Shown: positions 62,600 through 64,000 of the stretch, piece by piece
Layout: each line of letters opens with the position of its first letter
Numbering within the stretch: the stretch's first letter is position 1
NCBI RefSeq assembly: GCF_000143415.4
Contig: NW_003314268.1
Coordinates: forward strand, 1,348,672 to 1,412,671
From: Selaginella moellendorffii
Lineage: Eukaryota > Streptophyta > Lycopodiopsida > Selaginellales > Selaginellaceae
Length of the DNA: 64,000 bases
Direction: 5' to 3'
Translations under genes and position numbers: made by a program
Notes under the pieces: model-generated
Told to the model about the DNA's origin: nothing
What the model saw: only the letters and a program-made list of their open reading frames with translations
The model's database searches: none

Positions 62600-64000
62600 G
62601 GCGGGTGAGTAAGATATTGATCTTCATGAGGAGTATGGTGTTAGTGATAATGGCCATGATGATGTGGAAGAGACTCTTAATGATGTCATTGTGTGTTAGA
62701 TTTCTGAGGTTCAGAGCGACGTAACAAGTTCGTGATTACCATTGGTATGTCAAGTATGCCAAGGATTATAGTATCGTGGAATGGAAATCATCACCGGATG
62801 TTTGTAATAGTCAATAGGTTGATTCTTGGTTAGAATTGTGAGAAAGTTGTTAGTCTCACAATCCTTGTGAGGATAAGGTGAAGATAGATTTCTTTGTGAT
62901 GAAGTTTACGGGCTATGCTTATTCGTGGTGAAAGAACTACATTAAAGTTAATTCGAAGCCGACTTCTTAGACTGATTTGACAAAGGTTTTCTACACTTCG
63001 TTTGTCAAAAAGTTTGAAGAAGTTAATCTCGTGAACTAGCTATTAAAAATTTAACAAAGGACTTTGTCTTTGAATGCATATGCCCGCAAGTTCTATGATC
63101 TTTGCCTTAATCTCATGGGCACCTATAATGAGCTGTTAAAAGTGCAATGTTTCATCAAAAAATTGAGCTTAGTGGATATGTAGCAAAAGGTCAAAAAGGA
63201 TTTTCCTACAACATTGACTGATGCAATCACTAGGGCTCAGATCTTTTCACCCAAACTGTCAGTCAACTTAGTCAACTCTAGTCAACAGGATGGTCTATGG
63301 GGAGGTCAACGTGATAACCAAACCACCAATACTTCATCTTTAGAGAAGAAATTCCTATTATTCTATCATAGCTTGAAGAGTGGAGATGGTAATGAGGCCA
63401 AAAGACATTGTTTGGACTAATGAGAGAAGGATAAAGCAGAGGGCAATTATTTTCATTGCCATAGGGCTGAACATTAGAGCAAAAATTGTTCTGAAAGGGT
63501 CAATGAATGAATGAATGGCAACATTATCTATATGGATCAGACTTCCATGTGGATTTAGATCATCAATCTCTCTAATATTTCAGTCGACAAAAGGATCTTC
63601 GAGACCGCCTTGCTCATTGGCAAGAGTTCCTATAGGAAATGTTTGTTAAAATCCAGTACAAGTATAGAGGTGACAATAAGGTGGCTGATGTATTATCCAG
63701 GATGGTAAATTCTATCTTGTTCATAAAGTTATCCAGCGATCTCTTAGATGAGCTTAAGGAGTTTGCTGACTTCGACTCCTTTATCACTAATATTTGCGCG
63801 AAGGTTTTGTTGAGGGACGCCTCTACAAATTTGAAGGGTAACAAGTTTGCATCATTCGAAATACGAGATGGAATTCTAGTGAAGAAGGGACATGTAGTGG
63901 TTTCTCGTGTTAACAAACTCATCAAACAAATTTTGGTTGAGTGTTATGATGTGCCAAGTGTTGGGCATTCGGGGGTATTGAGAAAGTATATTTTGGTGAA
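62600..64000 (+). mobile_element. Ty3/gypsy retrotransposon with internal deletion, continuing past the window
   Basis: A gag-like region (about 62,880-63,490) contains KIDFFVMKFTGYAYSW, FYTSFVKKFEEVNLVN and CFIKKLSLVDM, with stops, and a broken zinc knuckle YFHCHRAEH.SKNC (first Cys is Tyr, and an in-frame stop replaces one residue). From about 63,640 the frame is the end of RNase H (YKYRGDNKVADVLSRMVN) and the integrase H2C2 start (EIRDGILVKKGHVVV; ILVECYDVPSVGHSGVLRKY). Protease, reverse transcriptase and most of RNase H are missing between about 63,530 and 63,620. Confidence 0.8.

Overview
The window reads as nuclear DNA of a vascular plant, most likely a lycophyte of the Selaginella type (inference). 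The reasons are very short introns (mostly 43-76 nt) in otherwise conserved plant genes, a plastid glycolate/glycerate transporter, an alpha-expansin, an auxin-receptor F-box gene, abundant PPR genes, and compact gene clusters separated by AT-rich, badly decayed transposons. All gene models were assembled by eye from conserved protein motifs plus in-frame GT/AG splice sites. For every multi-exon model the exon lengths sum to a whole number of codons.

Layout. 1-8.1 kb is gene-rich: an HSPA12/Hsp70-like relic, mitochondrial ribosomal protein mL43, a small secreted acidic repeat protein, an alpha-expansin, and the ribosome-biogenesis WD40 protein DCAF13/Sof1 sharing a short divergent promoter with a PPR gene. 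8.1-38.9 kb is a transposon sink. It holds copia and gypsy fragments, and a Helitron (20.4-30.95 kb) broken by a nested, non-coding LTR element (22,041-29,434) whose TCCTT target-site duplication is intact. On either side lie the two direct copies of a segmental duplication (13.1-17.0 and 32.5-38.9 kb). Copy B keeps a lectin-like gene and a complete 13-exon EF-hand mitochondrial carrier. Copy A keeps the lectin-like gene, but its carrier is destroyed by a 10-bp and a 2,606-bp deletion.

38.9-62.6 kb is gene-rich again: an AFB4/5-type auxin receptor, PLGG1 divergent from a LEA14-like gene, a MAKR/BKI1-like protein, a CRINKLY4-related receptor kinase, an unrecognised three-exon gene, DPM3 divergent from CNX5/MOCS3, a CYSTM protein and a second, truncated PPR gene. 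62.6-64 kb is a gypsy element with an internal deletion that runs off the window.

The genes do not form one pathway. What recurs is arrangement: three head-to-head gene pairs with about 90-240 bp between start codons, and telobox-like AAACCCTA motifs in several 5' leaders. I found no clearly new biochemical system. The most unusual structures are the nested retroelement with its hexamer array and hairpin cluster, the asymmetric decay of the segmental duplication, and a near-perfect 104-nt fold-back in an intron of the LEA14-like gene.
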